A stretch of DNA of 64,000 bases from Sweltsa coloradensis (taxonomy: Eukaryota; Arthropoda; Insecta; Plecoptera; Chloroperlidae), in the NCBI GenBank assembly GCA_024449915.1, contig JAMZAV010003101.1, positions 1 through 64,000 of the forward strand, given 5' to 3'. The position numbers and the translations under genes are program-made. Under the pieces are notes generated by a model. The model was not told where the DNA came from and did not search any database. It was given only the letters and a program-made list of their open reading frames with translations. Positions 10,591 through 21,262 of the stretch are shown here, in pieces (positions within the stretch are counted from its first letter, which is position 1; each line of letters begins with the position of its first letter).

Positions 10591-11510
10591 GGCCAACTTT
10601 GGAGGTAACCTAACAAGTCAAAGCCCCAACGCAGCTCGTCTGACGAGTGATATTCGTTTTCCTGGTAACTTTTTCTATAAAATGACGAATGTTTGAGGCA
10701 GATTTGACTTTTTTGGGGGCCACTTTGGGGGCATCTGACGGGTCAAAGCCCCAAGGCAGCCCGTCTGACGAATGATATTCGTTTTTCTAGTAATTTTCCC
10801 TATAAAATGACGTATGTTAGAATCATGTATACCTATGGGGCAGAGGGTTTACCTTTTTTGGGGCCCACTTTGGGGCGTCTGACGGGTCCCAAAGGCCCAT
10901 CGCAGCCCGTCTGACGAGTGTATTCATTTTTGGGGCTAACTTTTTCTATAATTTTTCTTTTGTTTCAATCATGTATACTTAATAAGGGCAGATGTGACCT
11001 TTTTGGGGGGGGGGCCACTTTGGGGGCATCTGACGGGTCAACGGCCCAACGCAGCCCGTCTGACGAGTGATATTAATTTTTGGGTAACTTCTTCTGTAAT
11101 TTTTTTTATGTTTCAATCATGTTTACTTAATAGAGGCAGATTTGACCTTTTTTGGGGGGGGCACTTTGGGGGGATCTGACGGGGCAACGGCCCAACGCAG
11201 CTCGTCTGACGAATGATATTCGTTTTCTAGTAATTTCCCTATAAAATGAGTATAATTGAATCATGTATACCTTATGAGGCAGAGTTGACCTTTTTTGGGG
11301 GACCAATTTGGGGGCGTCTGACGGGTCAACGGCCCATCGCAGCCCATCTGACGAGTGATATTCATTTTTGGTCTAACTTTTTTTTTAATTTTTTATGTTT
11401 CAATCATGTATACTTAATAGGGGCAAAATTTGACCTTTTTTGGGGCCCACTTTGGGGGGGTCTGACGGGTAAACGCCCCAACGTTGACTGTAAACGTGCA
11501 TTTTTGAAAA
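10591..11510 (+). repeat. FB1 right arm tandem array
   Basis: Six or seven units in the opposite orientation to the left arm. TCTGACGGG recurs near 10735, 10879, 11029, 11176, 11322 and 11462. Confidence 0.8.
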
Positions 11511-11589
11511 TGACTTGAATTTCCGCTTCTATTCCAATGGTCAAACCATATGTACCCTATGAGGGAGACTTTATGTTGCGAGCTCTCGG

Positions 11590-11703
11590 TCTATTAGGTC
11601 ATAATGCAAAACTCTAGCCTAGGGAAGTTAGAGAGGAAAGTCTCATGATGGGGATGGGGAAGGATCCCCGACGACGACTGCCAAAGCTCGCCTCTAGTTT
11701 CAT
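11590..11703 (-). repeat. SINE-A, right of FB1
   Basis: It continues the copy begun at 7690: TTAGGTCATAATGC, CTCTAGCCTAGGG, then an internal deletion to CCCCGACGACGACTGCC and GCTCGCCTCTAGT. Confidence 0.7.
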
Positions 11704-11907
11704 AGCGCTTGCAATTAGAAACATTTCACATTTTAAATAATAATAATTGATATAGAGGAAGTGCAAGAGTAATAATGGAAACTGTATTCGATTTAAACAA
11801 TTATTACGTATTTAAAGCAATTCAATTAAATTATTTTAGATGCCTTTTAAAAAAACTGCTTCGTTTTGAGAACAGAAAGCTTAATAATGTATAAATATAA
11901 CCGCATT

Positions 11908-12075
11908 ATCAGGATTAAGGGCGCGTCAACCGATTATAGGTTATTGTGCGCAACCTTTGACATTTTTAGTAAATAAACAGTGAATTATTAAACACTATTT
12001 CGGTCTCGTTTCAATTTTGAATGTTTTCAATGTCACCATCGAAATTATTTTATGACATGTGAAAATAGGCCAACT
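11908..12075 (-). repeat. Hybrid SINE-A tail / LINE-I 3' UTR
   Basis: It starts with the SINE-A tail GGATTAAGGGCGCGTCAACC but continues as LINE-I-like sequence (CCTTTGACATTTTTAGTAAA) in place of SINE-A body. This is either a LINE-I copy with a SINE-A type end or a template-switch product. Confidence 0.5.
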
Positions 12076-12189
12076 GTGATAAAAAGTGACAAAATAATTG
12101 AGAGTAAAATGTAAATTTGGTGATAAAAGAAAATATCATGAATCTGTTTTACATCCCGACGTAGTTGATGATATATAAATAACATAAAT

Positions 12190-12932
12190 GTTATTTAAAA
12201 CACTTTTAGTGGAAAAACTCTATTTTATTATAATAAATTACAACGTTTCGGAAATGACTTCAACTTATTCCGTCTTCAGGTTTCTTGTTAAAAACAAAAA
12301 ATCATATTATCAAAAATATATCAAAACAAACAAAGACAATAGCCAAGGTTGATAAAATTAAACATTTCACACATGGAAGTTGACAAAAAACAAGGTAATA
12401 CAAATAAAAAAGGCTATTTCTTAGTGTTTACTAAAGGAATCCACATTGGAGGAAAAAAGGTACTTGGCTGGCTTATACATGTGTCTTTTAATGTTATCAA
12501 AGCTGCTTCTTTCAATTTCCTTTTTTTCTAACATGGCTCTTAAAGTAAACGCTTAGATTGCAGAAAGTCGAATTTATGAACCTTGTCCCATGCATGTTCT
12601 ACTAGTTTCGATGACATAAGATAACAACCATCTGACTTCTCAATGTTTTTCTTATGCTCATTAACTCGAACGTGCATAGGACGTCCGGTTTCTCCTATGT
12701 ATACAGCATCACAGTTTCCACAAGGAATCTCATAAACACAACCCTTACTCATTTGGGCTTCATTTAGGTTTAGTTTTTTGCAAATGGCTTCAAATGCTAT
12801 TAACCGATTATAAAAAAATGTTTGAATTTTGAATTTTGTTCCAATACGTCGAAATAGATTCTGAAAGACCTTTATGATAGGGAATATGAGCATATGCTTT
12901 GGGCTGCACCCGTTCTTTCTTTTATTTTTGCT
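12190..12932 (-). pseudogene. PLE-1 copy A, 5'-truncated, endonuclease end
   Basis: The minus-strand frame at 12540-12893 encodes a run with KGCVYEIPCGNCDAVYIGET followed by GRPMHVRVNEHKKNIE, the GIY-YIG endonuclease of a Penelope-like element with both half-motifs (VYE and YIG) and a following arginine present. The reverse transcriptase is missing. The element continues to about 12190 through a 3' UTR with a hammerhead-like core. It meets copy B head to head near 12932. This copy has the best preserved endonuclease of the three. Confidence 0.85.
12241..12287 (-). ncRNA. Hammerhead-like core in PLE-1 copy A
   Basis: On the minus strand the core halves CTGAAGA (12273-12279) and GAAAC (12245-12249) are separated by about 23 nt. 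The outer parts, CGGAAT and ATTTCCG, can pair as stem II. Hammerhead motifs of this kind are known in Penelope-like elements. Stems I and III and the cleavage base were not resolved by eye. Confidence 0.5.
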
Positions 12933-13600
12933 TTAATTTTTAAAATTCAAACATCTTTTAAATCAGTTTATACCAATAAAAGAAGCCATTTGCAAAAAAC
13001 TAAACCTGTAAATGAAGTCCAAATGAACAAGGGTTGCGTTTACGAGATTCCTTGCGGAAACTGTGATGCCGTATACATAGGAGAAACCGGACGTCCTATG
13101 CATATTTGAGTTAATGAGCGTAAAAAAAACATTGAGAATTCAGATGGCTGTTATCTTATGTCATCGAAACTAGTAGAAAATGCATGGGATAAGGTTCATA
13201 AATTTTGACTTTCTACAATCTAGGCGTTTACTTAAAGAGCCCTGTTTGGAAAACGGAAAATTGAAAGAAGCAGCTTTAATAACATTAAAAGACAATGTAT
13301 AAGCCAGCCGAGTACCTTGTTTCCCCCCAAAGTGGATTCCTTAGTAAACACTAAGAAAAGCCTTTTTTTATTTGTATTACCTTTTTTTGTCAAAATTTCA
13401 TGTGTGAAATGTTTAATTTTATCAACCTTGGCTATTGTCTTTGTTTGTTTTGATAATTTTTGATAATATGATTTTTTTTTTTTAACAAGAAACATGAAGA
13501 CGGAATAAGTTGAAGTCCCTTTCCGAAACGTTGTTTTTTTAAATATCATAAAAAAGAGTTTTTTCACTTAAAGTGTTTTTAATAATTTTAATGAACTCTA
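12933..13600 (+). pseudogene. PLE-1 copy B, 5'-truncated
   Basis: The plus-strand frame 12894-13109 contains KGCVYEIPCGNCDAVYIGET and then meets a stop in place of the next conserved valine codon (CATATTTGAG near 13101). The remaining reading continues with NERKKNIENSDGCY. The 3' UTR runs to about 13600 with a mutated hammerhead-like core. It starts within about the same part of the element as copy A, so A and B make an inverted pair. Confidence 0.82.
13494..13531 (+). ncRNA. Hammerhead-like core in PLE-1 copy B, mutated
   Basis: The first core half reads ATGAAGA in place of CTGAAGA and the stem region differs (CCCTTTCCG). GAAAC is kept. Loss of the core C would be expected to abolish cleavage. 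Confidence 0.4.
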
Positions 13601-16215
13601 CTTACTTTAAAACTTATATCATTAAACCAGTATGGACTTGGAACTTTGAAACTATTGAAATTATATGAGAAGAAAATGCAGACTTTAGCCAGAGAAGAAA
13701 TCATTTGACGTTTCTATATAGAACGAAGAATTTTGGTGATTCCAAAGGGTCTTAGGATCAACGTACCATTTAAAGGAGGAGGATAAGTAAGATCGTAAGT
13801 AAAGCAACCAAGCAATAGTGAATGTTTGAATTTCCATAGATATATCTTAGTAAGTAAGCCATTACTGATGGATATTGAAGAAAAATTTGAGCAAGATTTT
13901 TACTGAAGCGACTTGAAACCTATTTACCAAAAGCTATGAACAATTTCTATAAACCAGGGTATCATTAAGGAGAGGCAAGTCAATTAACTCAAAGGTTGGT
14001 GATTGAAAAAGAAAAAGAGAACAAGCGAGGACACTCTGATTTGAGGATCCCCAATGGCAGACTTGAATAAAAAATCAGTAGTCAACATGCCCCTCAAAAC
14101 TTTGGGATGCTAACAAACTATCTGTTTTAAACAAGGATTAAATTTTGGGCAATCACCACAAGAATGTAGACATGCTAGTAATGACTTCTAGCATAGAAGT
14201 AGCAGCGTCTTGTTTACCCCCAGAACAAGCTAAAAAGTTCGTTGGAAGATCCATCAGGTATTAGAGAGAGCACCTAAACCAGCTTTGAATTTGGGATATA
14301 AGGGAATTATTAGCTTTGAAGAATAAAAAAATGATCAAGATTTATGATTGTTCCGGCCAAAAAAAGGGGAATGTAACAGTAGTAAGGGTAAAATTAAATA
14401 TATGATGAAGAGTTGTTATCCATTTAAATGGAAAGAGTATACAAAATGAATAGGACCAAACGCTTCAATTGAAAAAAAAGTGTTGAATTCTTAAGCAACT
14501 GAGAATTTTAAATTTCAGAAAATACTAGGAAAACTCTTTTCTCCCCAATAGCAAACCACCACATATCTTATATTACCCCAAAAATACACAAACCTCCCTC
14601 CTATTCCATTTCGACCGGTAAATTTGTTCCAGAAGTTCCCGTGTCAAAGCTTATCTAGATTCTTATTGCCTATTTTTGGGGCCCTTGGGAAATAATAGAA
14701 AACTCTCATGTGAAGGATTCGCAACTTTTGTCGACATAATTCACAGGTTTAACCATAATGTTTGAAGGGAAAATGGTAAGCTCTGATGTTAAAAGTTTAA
14801 ATTTCTAATGTTCCTTTAAATGAATCATTGAACATGGTGAAATCAAGACTATTGTCTGACAGATCACTAAAAAACAGGTCTAATTTGAGCGTGAGTAGTA
14901 TTATGGAAATTTTTACTCTGTGTACGTCTTCAACATACTTCCAATATGGGAAAAGAATTTTTTTAAAGAGAACGATGGACTTGCTATGGGTTCTCCTTTA
15001 TCTCCAGTTTTTTGCAATGTGTTTATGGAAGAAATGAAGAGAATATGACATCCAGACTACCTAACAAACCAAAATTTTTGGGTTTCGTTACTTTATGATT
15101 TGTTTGCTGTTTGGACGAAAGGGTGATCAAGAACTTGCTGATTTTTTTGGTGGATTTAAATTCTGTGCATGACTCCATACAATTCACTATAGAGGTAGAG
15201 AAAGATGGTGAACTTCCGTTTTTGATATCCTTCTAAGAAAAACCAACAATGATCTGACGATGAAGGTCTACAGAAAACCTACTTTTTCGAAGATATCTTA
15301 AATTTTTAGTCAAACCATCCCCACAACATTAAGACTGGTATTGCATTGGGTTTAGTTTATAGAGCCCAATGTTTATGCTCTAGTAAAAAGTCCTTCGACA
15401 AAGAAGTAAAAATCATCCAAACATCTCTAGTGAATAATGGGTATCCCAGAGACATCAACAACCGTAAAGCAAAAATCAAGAAAGAACGGGTGCAGCAAAG
15501 CATATGCTCATATTCCCTATCATAAAGGTCTTTCAGAATCTATTTGACGTATTGGATCAAAATTCAAAATTCAAACATTTTTTAAATCGGTTAATAGCAT
15601 TAGAAGCCATTTGCAAAAAACTAAACCTGTAAATGAAGTCCAAATGAGCAAGGGTTGTGTTTATGAGATTCCTTGTGGAAACTGTGATGCTGTATACATA
15701 GGAGAAACCGGACGTCCTATGCACGTTCGAGTTAATGAGCATAAGAAAAACATTGAGAAGTCAGATGGCTGTTATCTTATGTCATCGAAACTAGTAGAAC
15801 ATGCATGGGACAAGGTTCATAAATTCGACTTTCTACAATCTAGGCGTTTACTTTAAGAGCCATGTTGGAAAAAAAGGAAATTGAAAGAAGCAGCTTTGAT
15901 AACATTAAAAGACACATGTATAAGCCAGCCGAGTACCTTTTTTCCCCCAATGTGGATTCCTTTAGTAAACACTAAGAAATAGCCTTTTTTATTTGTATTA
16001 CCTTGTTTTTGTCAACTTCCATGTGTGAAATGTTTAATTTTATCAACCTTGGCTATTGTCTTTGTTTGTTTTGATATATTTTTGATAATATGATTTTTTG
16101 TTTTTAACAAGAAACCTGAAAAGACGGAATAAGTTGAAGTCATTTCCGAAACGTTGTTATTTAAATATAATAAAATAGAGTTTTTCCACTAAAAGTGTTT
16201 TAAATATTATAATGA
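13601..16215 (+). pseudogene. PLE-1 copy C, reverse transcriptase plus GIY-YIG
   Basis: This is the longest PLE-1 copy. Reverse transcriptase traces run from about 14520. They include the PKIHKP block, SSDVKSL, then NDGLAMGSPLSPVFC near 14980, a worn catalytic block where the YxDD would lie near 15085-15110, and DGELPFL plus VYRKPTF near 15210-15290. The endonuclease frame at 15611-15856 is open and carries CVYEIPCGNCDAVYIGETGR. The RT is broken by many stops and shifts, so the copy is dead. The stretch 13620-14500 is presumably the N-terminal part but is too worn to read. Confidence 0.8.
16116..16154 (+). ncRNA. Hammerhead-like core in PLE-1 copy C
   Basis: The first half reads CTGAAAAGA, two bases longer than in copy A; stem II halves and GAAAC (16148-16152) are kept. 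Position relative to the endonuclease matches copies A and B. Confidence 0.4.
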
Positions 16216-16394
16216 ACTCTACTTACTTTAAAACTAATACCAAACATGTTGTATTTGCACGTGAACATTAGTTCATAATGTGTCTGGTTGCGTCTGTGCA
16301 TTAATATCGTACTATTTCATACGTACATTATTCAGTGTATGTTGTGTTAACTAATCCAATAGGCACTGGCTCCTTGTTTTATTATTATCAGGTC

Positions 16395-16585
16395 TGCAGG
16401 GTGACACTCGAGGCTCATGTTAACGCCCCTCTTGGAGAATCACCCTAATGTTGTTTATACTTTGACTGAGGAAAACCTCGGAAAACCCTTCAGTCAGATT
16501 TGCTGGTCTCGACGGGATTAGAACCCGGGACCTCCCTAGTCAGAGTCGCGCGCTTTACGCTCGAGCCAACACTGTAGCGTACAAC
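16395..16585 (-). repeat. tRNA-derived SINE of another family (SINE-C)
   Basis: The minus strand has TGGCTCGAGCGTAAAGCGCG as an A-box region and GGTCCCGGGTTCTAATCCCG as a B-box region at 16508-16568. It is followed by a body with CTGAAGGGTTTTCCGAGG. Only one copy was seen in the window. Confidence 0.55.
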
Positions 16586-16748
16586 ATGTGATTCACCTGA
16601 TGATTGAAATAGTTTTAAACTAAACTCAGCCATAGTATAACAGTCAAGTCTTCTGAATATTCAATGACTTCTATACTAGACTGGGAGCGAAACACATTAC
16701 TTGGCTTGAGTCTCCGCACAACTCCATACTACACTGTAGACAATATGA

Positions 16749-17190
16749 ACGATGACGTGAAACACTAGGGCGCTTCAACAGAATAGGTCATATTGCGTCG
16801 CCTGTGATATTCAAAGTAAATGAAATGAGTTTAAGGCGTCTTTGATGTTTATATTGTTTCATAAGTTTCTAAAAAGAAAAAAATAATAGAGATGAAAGAA
16901 GCCTCATAGCGATAAAAGATTTATTAGTTTGAATAAAAAACACAAAAAACTGAAATCAATGTTATTGATATGATTTTTTTTATAACTTTGAATGAAAAAT
17001 TAAGAAAGTATGTCGCCGTTATCGTATGATATAAGATCTTCATAGGATTGGTGGATATCAAATACGGTGCGCAAGGCATCATATTTGGTACATTATGCTA
17101 ACATATGATGCAGGGTTAAAGGTACATCATGTTCGCACATCTGGGAACAACCTGTTCTCTGGTTAAGAGATATCCGAGGCCAGCGCCTGT
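16749..17190 (-). pseudogene. LINE-I 3' end with ORF2 C-terminus remnant
   Basis: It includes the 3' tail (GATGACGTGAAACACTAGGG), the AT-rich UTR, and from about 17010 the region that in the better copy at 32.7-33.4 kb encodes the cysteine-rich C-terminus (AAGGCATCATATTTGGTACA, TGGGAACAACCTG). Translation is broken. Confidence 0.7.
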
Positions 17191-17221
17191 TACGACCAGC
17201 AGAGCCCAGCTCTGGGCCACT

Positions 17222-17425
17222 GTGTTGACGGGCGGGGATCTGTGTTCTTGTCATCATATGTGTTGTCATCGTCGTCTACGTCTAGGCGGGAGTCAAGGGG
17301 GGGGGGACCCGACGACCACTGCCAGAGCCAGAGAGATGGACGTTGCCTATTGTCTCGTCGACTTTCGCCATGAGCATATACCCCTGGTTGAGCACTGCCA
17401 CTACCCCTGCCCAGACGGACACGAA
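17222..17425 (-). repeat. SINE-A fragment, diverged
   Basis: GTTGTCATCGTCGTC, a GGGAGTCAAGGGG-like block and CCAGAGCC are recognisable; the end block CCCAGACGG is at about 17409. Confidence 0.5.
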
Positions 17426-17740
17426 CTGTGAAAAGATGGTCCAGGTTTGATGCCCGCTATTGGCAAAAGTTTTTTTAATTCTGTTGTGGACTAAAGCCAT
17501 CCGTTCTTGGATTAGCTATTTGTAATCGGTGACTTTGGGGCCGTCCTAGCAACGAGGCACATTATAAACTCTAAGGTTGGTCCGAATCAGCCTTGTTGAT
17601 TCTGCTGCTGTCCGCGGGTTGGTCATTGTTCGCTCGTTGATGGTGTTGGCACCTACAGGGTTGGCTTGGTAGGATTTATATTCAATGTCCCCAATACTGA
17701 ATATTAGTTCGGTGACTTAGTGGATAGACTCTAAATACGT
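17426..17740 (+). repeat. SINE-B with degenerate head
   Basis: GGTCCAGGTTTGATGCCCG is the worn B-box region. The body follows with GTGACTTTGGGGCCGTCCTA and the end GACTTAGTGGATAGACTC. Its 5' end abuts the SINE-A fragment. Confidence 0.7.
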
Positions 17741-17845
17741 ATGTTTTTAATGAATGTTTTTTTAAACTTTGCTGGCTAGACACAGCCACAGACCAGTCGT
17801 GAGACTGGACACTGCAGAAATTGGCTCTCACATTTACAGACTTTT

Positions 17846-17960
17846 ATTGGTTTATTTAGAATAAGGGTGCGTCAACCGTTACGTCATAATGCTCAACGCC
17901 ACTGCTTAGGGGATATGAGGAGAAGCTGACAATGCTGCTTAGAATCAGCCATGGGTAAGG
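17846..17960 (-). repeat. SINE-A tail-side fragment
   Basis: TTGGTTTATTTAGAATAAGG, the core and AGAATCAGCCATGGGTAAGG are present, then it stops. It is followed within 20 bp by another copy. Confidence 0.65.
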
Positions 17961-17971
17961 ATTTTTTTCTC

Positions 17972-18350
17972 AATTTGATAACGGGCGCGTCAACCGTTAA
18001 GTAATGATGAACCACTCCAGCCTACGGGATATGGGAGGAGGGTCTCATGCTGGTCAAAACCAGGCATGGGTATGGGGAGGAAATGGGGGTTCTCACGTCG
18101 CGGTCGTCTTCGTCATCTTCATCGTCATACATCGTTCGTTGTGTCATTTGTCATCGTCGTCGAGGAGATCGTCTAAGGAAAGGGTAAGTGTCCCCGACGA
18201 CGATTGCCAGAGCTCACCTCTAGTTTCGGAGAGAAATATACTTCCCTTCGCACTAACTGATGTTTGCAAAATTGACTTTATCTCTTTCCTCGTCTTTCAC
18301 GATTAACTTAGCCATGGTCTGGGCTAAAACCTACCCCGGGCCCAGACGGC
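17972..18350 (-). repeat. SINE-A, near full length
   Basis: It runs from GGGCGCGTCAACCGTTAAG to GGGCCCAGACGG. An open frame at 18004-18306 is the repeat read in one direction; its valine, isoleucine and serine-rich sequence comes from the GTCATCGTC tract. Confidence 0.85.
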
Positions 18351-18389
18351 GTTTATCAAATTCATCCAACACATAAGATGACAAGACGC

Positions 18390-18640
18390 GACGAAGACGT
18401 GAGAAACTAGGGCGCTTCAACCGGTTAGGCCATATTGCGACGTCGTGTGATATTGAAAGTTGATGAGATGAATTACTGGTGTGTTTGATGATTATATTGT
18501 TTTCTAAGTGTATATAATAACAAAATAAAATGATAGTAATAGCAAAACAAAAGTTATTTATGTAAATGAAAATAAATAAATTAAAGAAATGTGTATGATG
18601 TGAATTAATTTTTTTTAAACAGATTACTATTGATGGGCAC
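18390..18640 (-). repeat. LINE-I 3' end fragment
   Basis: GACGTGAGAAACTAGGGCGC, the core, then GTGTGTTTGATGATTATATT and the AT-rich tract. It begins about 40 bp after the SINE-A end. Confidence 0.75.
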
Positions 18641-18956
18641 CTGCATCAATAAAGTTTGTAAATCCTGGACCGGTGTGACAGTATATTCTTACTCATAGCC
18701 GGTCATTACTACGTCCCGCACTTTGCGGGGAGACCGGTTAGGTTAGGGGGTTAGGTTAGGGTAGGAGCCTCGAGCGAACTCGTACAGTAGTGAGGTCCCG
18801 CCGGGGGTGAAGATATTCCATTACACCGGCACCTCCACCATCATTTCAAAAATTAGTCTTTTGCTAGGAAAAAAGTTTATATTTTTTTTGACAAAATATA
18901 TCTTATAGCCAAGAAGAAATTTCCGGACCACAACACTAATTGATGTGCCCAAGATG

Positions 18957-19125
18957 GGGTTTGGTTCATCTTTTTCATCGCTCGTGTTGTCATTGTCGTG
19001 ATCGTCGTCGGTGAGGTCGTTAGGGAAGGGAGAGAGGCCCCGCCGACCAATGCCCGAGCTCGCCTCTAGTTAAAGTCACAGGCTCCCCTACTACCTAATG
19101 TTCGCGAGTTGAACTTGAGTATCGA
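18957..19125 (-). repeat. SINE-A head-side fragment
   Basis: GTTGTCATTGTCGTGATCGT, GAGCTCGCCTCTAGT and a worn TAATGTTCGCGAGTTG block. The tail half is missing. Confidence 0.6.
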
Positions 19126-19129
19126 TTTG

Positions 19130-19492
19130 GTTTAATTGGTTTAAGGACGCGTCTACCGTTAGGTCATAATACACCACTCTAGCCTAACTAGAAGATGTGG
19201 GGAGGAGGAGCACATGCTGGTCAGAACCAGCCACGAGTTAGGGGAGGAAAAGAGGTCTCACGTCGCGGTCATCATCGTTTTCATCATCGTTCGTTGTGTC
19301 ATTGTCTTCGTCGTCGTGGAGGTCCAAGGGAAAGGGGAAGATATCCCCGACGAATACTGTTAGAGCTCGCCTCTAGTTTCGGGGAATAATCTTCTTATTG
19401 CTAACTGTTTGTTTGCGAGATGGACTTTATCTCTTCCCAGGCATTTATGATTAACAGAGCCATGCTCTGGGCCAAATTCTTCCCCGGGGATT
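19130..19492 (-). repeat. SINE-A, near full length
   Basis: It runs from TTTAAGGACGCGTCTACCG through CAGAACCAGCCACGAG and GAGCTCGCCTCTAGTTTCG to CTCTGGGCCAAATTC. The GGACTTTATCTCTTCCC stretch is diverged. Confidence 0.8.
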
Positions 19493-20520
19493 GGTGGGAC
19501 ATGCATGTGATGGACAGAACCAGCATTCGATCGCAGGGAGAGTGAGCTTGAAAAGATCAAACGTCCAAAGGATTAGAACTTATATAGGTATTTGAGCGTT
19601 GACATCAATGAGTTACAAGAGAAAAGTAAAACACTTTCAAAATATCGATGTCAGGCTTGTTAAATATTGTCGGCAGATGAAAAACCAACCAGCCCAGACA
19701 ATAAACCGATGACCAAATCCAAAATTCCAACTTATCTGAAAGAACAGCTCGCTCTACATACATCCTCCAAACTCGAGAGAACTTCTTCGTTCGTTATCAA
19801 CACGAACTGTGATTAATCTTCTCTCCGAATCACAAAATGAAATGTAATTTAGTCCAGAGAAATCAAACACGACTTTGTAGGTGTGAAATCCAATCAAGAC
19901 AGACAAAAACTGGCGTCTGTTCTCAACAATGCCTTACCCACAGCCCTCTTAACATAAAACATTATTTTCCTAAGCTGCTGTGGCGAATAACGCATTTGTG
20001 GTGCCCCGCCTAAGAAAATAGTGCGCAATAGTTTTGATTTTTTAAATTATAATTGTTAACACCTTTTCAATATATAACTATAGCTAGTATTCGACAACTT
20101 ATTCAAAAATGTCTGTGTGTTTATTAAAAGAGTATTTCTGCTCTTATAAATGTGTATTTTCCCCCACAATCCGGCTCCATGTGGCCCTGGTCTTGGCGTC
20201 GGAGCAAAGAGCTCAGATAAAAGAACCTCCGTGCCTGACATTATTATTGTTCTACGGTGTTCGGTACTAACAGAGTCGATAAAAAAGTTTCAACGGGGAA
20301 ACTTCGTTATCGACTCTGTTACTAGGCCCGCGTCGTGCGCGGTTATTACAATCGCGTTGGTGGATGAGTGTGTTTATAAGTATACACAGCTCTCTTTTCC
20401 TGTGCTTTTACTTTGGGTTTCTATGCCATTATTACGTGGAGCTAGTAGCAAAATGGTGTCAATCAGTTAACATAAAATAGTTTTTTTAATGTTTAAAATA
20501 AATGAATAATGTAATTTTTT
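19493..20520. other. About 1 kb with no recognised element
   Basis: No coding region or repeat family was recognised. It holds the hairpin at 20266-20323. An open frame at 20150-20470 (plus, 106 codons) has no recognisable motif and runs through the hairpin. This may be a piece of ordinary host sequence. Confidence 0.4.
20266..20323. repeat. 26-bp imperfect inverted repeat (hairpin)
   Basis: Arms 20266-20291 and 20298-20323 are reverse complements at about 23 of 26 positions, around CAGAGTCGATAA and TTATCGACTCTG, with a 6-nt loop. No adjacent coding sequence explains it. Confidence 0.7.
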
Positions 20521-20913
20521 TTGCTTGTTTGGATTAAGGATGCGTCAACCGTTAGGTCATAATGCGCCACTCTAGCCTAGGGGATAATATGTGAAGGAGT
20601 GGCCCATGCTGTTCAGAACCAGCCACGGATAAGAGAGGAAGGGGGGATTTCTCTCTTCGCGGTCGTCATCGTCTTAGTCATCGTCATTGTCATCGTTCGT
20701 TGTGTCATTGTCATCGTCGTCGGGGCGGTCGTCAAGGGAAAGTAAAGGTGTCCCCGATACGATTGCCAGAGCTCGCCTCTAGTTTCGGGGAGTAATATTC
20801 TCCGCTCTTCCTAGCTGATGTTTGCGAGGTGGTTTTCTTCTCTTGAATCGCCTTGTACGGTTAGCAGAGCCACCTGCTCTGGGCCAATTCTACCCCGGGC
20901 ACAAACGGGGGAG
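20521..20913 (-). repeat. SINE-A, full length
   Basis: It runs from TGTTTGGATTAAGGATGCG through all landmarks to GGGCACAAACGGGG. It is one of the cleaner copies. Confidence 0.85.
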
Positions 20914-21114
20914 ATCACATACCAAAATCAGAACAGTTGGTATCATTAAAATAAGAAAAAACTTATTAACCCACAAACAACTCTCTGAAATCTGAGTTAA
21001 GTGATGGGTAGGTGTAATTATTCCCTTAATCGTATTTTTTAAAACTTGGTTCCCATGGTAGCTAATGTAAGGTTATATGTTTAGGTAATTTTCAATAGAA
21101 AATATTTGAATCAT

Positions 21115-21262
21115 TTCTGCCAAGACTAGCTAGTAATAACCGACTGTTTTTTTGTTATTTATTTATTTAGTTATTTAACGTCTATCCGGTTCAGTTAAAA
21201 CACTTATTTACCAACGAACGAGGATAACTTAATAATTCAGATTTCATTAATGCAGTCACAAT
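21115..21262. repeat. Repeat block shared with 3650-3805
   Basis: GCCAAGACTAGCTAGTAATA through CAGTCACAATCAAGAAC matches the earlier block with small gaps. A LINE-I 3' end follows in both places. Confidence 0.65.

Larger units (their letters stand above)
7730..11589. mobile_element. FB1, foldback element with tandem-repeat arms
   Basis: The ends are inverted copies: CCGAGAGCTCGCAACATAAA at the left is matched in reverse at 11570-11589. The match continues inward for about 1 kb on each side. Each arm contains units of about 148 bp with the landmarks ACCCGTCAGACGCCCC, CAAATCTGCCCTCATAAGG and CGAATATCACTCGTCAGACG. The unit starts read near 7852, 7996, 8142, 8289, 8441, 8591 and 8740 in the left arm. 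The architecture matches foldback elements such as Drosophila FB. No transposase was recognised in the 1.7-kb centre, so it would be non-autonomous. No clean target-site duplication was found. Confidence 0.8.

Noticed and set aside
10273..10596. 107-codon minus-strand frame in FB1 as a transposase candidate
   Set aside because: It begins inside the arm repeat and shows no DDE-type or other transposase motif.
18004..18306. 100-codon frame inside SINE-A
   Set aside because: Similar frames occur in many SINE-A copies in varying frames and lengths; they are products of the GTCATCGTC-rich repeat.
18733..18765. GGTTAGGTTAGG-like run resembling arthropod TTAGG telomere repeat
   Set aside because: Only about four imperfect units in the middle of unrelated sequence; too short for a telomere or a clear interstitial array.
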